Source: Methanobacterium sp.
Lineage (GTDB): Archaea > Methanobacteriota > Methanobacteria > Methanobacteriales > Methanobacteriaceae
Direction: 5' to 3'
Length of the DNA stretch: 7,285 nucleotides
Assembly: GCA_015661405.1 (NCBI GenBank)
Contig: JACWMK010000082.1
Location: 1 to 7,285, forward strand
Shown: piece after piece, positions 6,201 through 7,285 of the stretch
Position numbering within the stretch: the first letter of the stretch is position 1
Layout of the letters: the number at the start of each line of letters is the position of its first letter
Program-made: the position numbers and the translations under genes
Notes under the pieces: generated by a model
Told to the model about the DNA's origin: nothing
Seen by the model: the letters and a program-made list of their open reading frames with translations, nothing else
Database searches by the model: none

Positions 6201-7065
6201 TTAAAATACCACCTATATTCACATAAAGTACTAAAAACACTACTAAAGCCCATAATATTATACTTAGTACCATTCCCTTATCTTTAAATATCATTTCCGG
6301 TTCTCCGCCCATATTTTCAGAGTGAATAAGGAATAAATATCTAAATATTCCATAGAAAGCAAACGGTATAGTTATCATCATTAATAATTTACCTGTAAAG
6401 AAAGTGTAAAGAGAATAAGACATTATCAGAGTACTAGTTGTTATGATAATCATCTGATCCAGCATTTCAGTTGAGAAACTATCAAGACTCTGACGATGCT
6501 CATTAACTTTATCTCCTAATAAGAATAATTCATGCCTTCTCTTACCTAAAGCTAAAAATAAGGCAAGTAAAAAAGCACATATAATTAACCATGGCGATAC
6601 TATAACACTGATGGCTAAAGCCCCCGCTACGGCCCTCATAACAAAACCAGTTGATATAATCATTATATCAACGATAATGAAGTTTTTTAAATATAAAGAG
6701 TAAAGCATTATCAATAGGAAGAAAGCAAGGGAGATAATGAAGAATGGTAGATTTATTAAGTAAGACCCTACTAATGCGATTAAGGTGAATGTCGTTGCAG
6801 CTACAATGGCTGGGTATGGTTTCAATTTTCCTGAAGGTAATGGTCTTTCACGCTTTTTAGGATGCTTTCTGTCCTTTTCAATATCTAAAACATCATTTAT
6901 AAGATATATACTGCCGGATAGTAAGCAGAATATGAAAAAAGCGGATATTATAATTATCCATAAGTTAATATTTAATAAATTTAAAGAAAAAGCTATTCCT
7001 ATGAATATGACCAGGTTTTTATACCACTGTTTAGGCCGCATAGTAATGAAAATTTCTCGAAGCAT
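6190..7065 (-). CDS. UbiA-family decaprenyl-phosphate phosphoribosyltransferase-type enzyme
   Basis: This 291-residue membrane protein has about eight or nine helices. The first Asp-rich motif is complete, with N57-D58, D61, D65, then HPKKRERPLPSG (68-79). The second region has YSLYLK (122-127), D133 and FVMRAVAGA (141-149). ALGKRRHEL (172-180) and RYLFLIHSENMGGEPE (242-257) are features of the prenyl-phosphate phosphoribosyltransferase branch rather than of quinone, heme or archaeol-forming UbiA enzymes, as does the N-terminal MRPKQWYKN. In actinobacteria this branch joins PRPP to decaprenyl phosphate, giving a lipid-linked 5-phosphoribose. The archaeal substrate is presumably another polyprenyl phosphate. 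It is first in the operon. ATG 7065 is chosen because GTGAT (7074-7070), complementary to the 16S 3' end, lies 4 nt before it. GTG 7074 (294 residues) is possible if the transcript is leaderless, and the ATG at 7041 cannot be excluded. Confidence 0.85.
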   Translation of the reverse strand: MLREIFITMRPKQWYKNLVIFIGIAFSLNLLNINLWIIIISAFFIFCLLSGSIYLINDVLDIEKDRKHPKKRERPLPSGKLKPYPAIVAATTFTLIALVGSYLINLPFFIISLAFFLLIMLYSLYLKNFIIVDIMIISTGFVMRAVAGALAISVIVSPWLIICAFLLALFLALGKRRHELFLLGDKVNEHRQSLDSFSTEMLDQMIIITTSTLIMSYSLYTFFTGKLLMMITIPFAFYGIFRYLFLIHSENMGGEPEMIFKDKGMVLSIILWALVVFLVLYVNIGGILNVK

Positions 7066-7096
7066 TATTATCACAAAATTTAGTAATATTATTAGA

Positions 7097-7106
7097 TATT
7101 ATATAC
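7097..7106 (-). promoter_or_regulatory. TATA box of the five-gene operon
   Basis: The minus strand reads GTATATAATA from 7106 to 7097. A start about 25 nt downstream falls near 7075-7079, only a few bases before GTG 7074 and ATG 7065, so the mRNA would be nearly leaderless. Further upstream lie two AGCATAAA copies (plus strand 7115-7122 and 7130-7137) that could be part of an operator. Confidence 0.45.
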
Positions 7107-7285
7107 AGAATTTTAGCATAAAAAATATGAGCATAAACTATATGATTAAATATTATTTTGTAAAATTTAATAGAATTCTTTAATTCTTATTTAATCATGA
7201 TAATAAATAAAATTTATTTCAACTTAATATATATTCCATCTAGAGAAAGATGTAAAAATAACTTTTCCAAATTCCAACCTATATT
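7107..7285. other. AT-rich region upstream of the operon
   Basis: No gene is visible up to the right edge. The stretch has AGCATAAA repeated 15 bases apart (7115-7122, 7130-7137), an inverted repeat AGAATT-CTTT-AATTCT (7172-7187), and an AAATAAA-A-TTTATTT palindrome (7205-7219). The last two could be a terminator for an upstream gene, or simply chance in very AT-rich DNA. Confidence 0.4.

Noticed and set aside
6785..7183. Plus-strand ORF of 132 codons over the start of the UbiA gene
   Set aside because: It is the antisense shadow of a gene with intact Asp-rich motifs; no family resemblance and no ribosome binding site.

Overview
The window looks like a piece of a mesophilic, AT-rich methanogenic archaeal genome, most likely Methanobacterium or a close relative. 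The reasons are very low G+C, archaeal TATA boxes (TATATATAAT, GTATATAATA, TTTAAATA) about 25 nt before probable transcript starts, strong GGAGGG or AGGTGG ribosome binding sites, T-tract terminators, and proteins of types common in Methanobacteriales (a stand-alone GyrI-like protein, a DUF362 protein, a UPF0104 flippase-like protein). The genus is inferred from family resemblance only.

Layout. Positions 1-108 hold the tail of a small membrane protein resembling DUF2798. Positions 109-845 lack any long gene but are not empty. They contain two diverged copies of a relatively GC-rich element (about 187-267 and 430-522), each enclosing a short ORF with aligned start and stop, and then a 10-codon ORF behind a perfect ribosome binding site (690-722). 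Positions 846-1382 carry a stand-alone GyrI-like ligand-binding protein with its own TATA box. Positions 1383-1746 form a convergent intergenic stretch with a probable terminator for each side.

From 7065 down to 1747, five genes lie on the minus strand in one tight array. In transcription order they are a UbiA-family membrane transferase of the decaprenyl-phosphate phosphoribosyltransferase type, a GT-C (family 39-like) membrane glycosyltransferase, a PHP-domain phosphoesterase, a UPF0104/LPG-synthase-TM flippase-like protein, and a DUF362 protein. The spacings are an 11-nt overlap, a 44-nt gap, a 25-nt overlap and a 46-nt gap, so one operon is likely. A promoter sits just upstream at 7097-7106, and its predicted transcript would be almost leaderless.

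The first four products fit a single idea. A lipid-phosphate-linked phosphoribose would be made (UbiA), its 5-phosphate removed (PHP), the lipid-sugar moved or handled in the membrane (flippase-like), and the pentose transferred outside the cell (GT-C). Each family assignment rests on visible motifs. The joint pathway, the sugar and the acceptor are inference. The role of the DUF362 protein in it is unknown.
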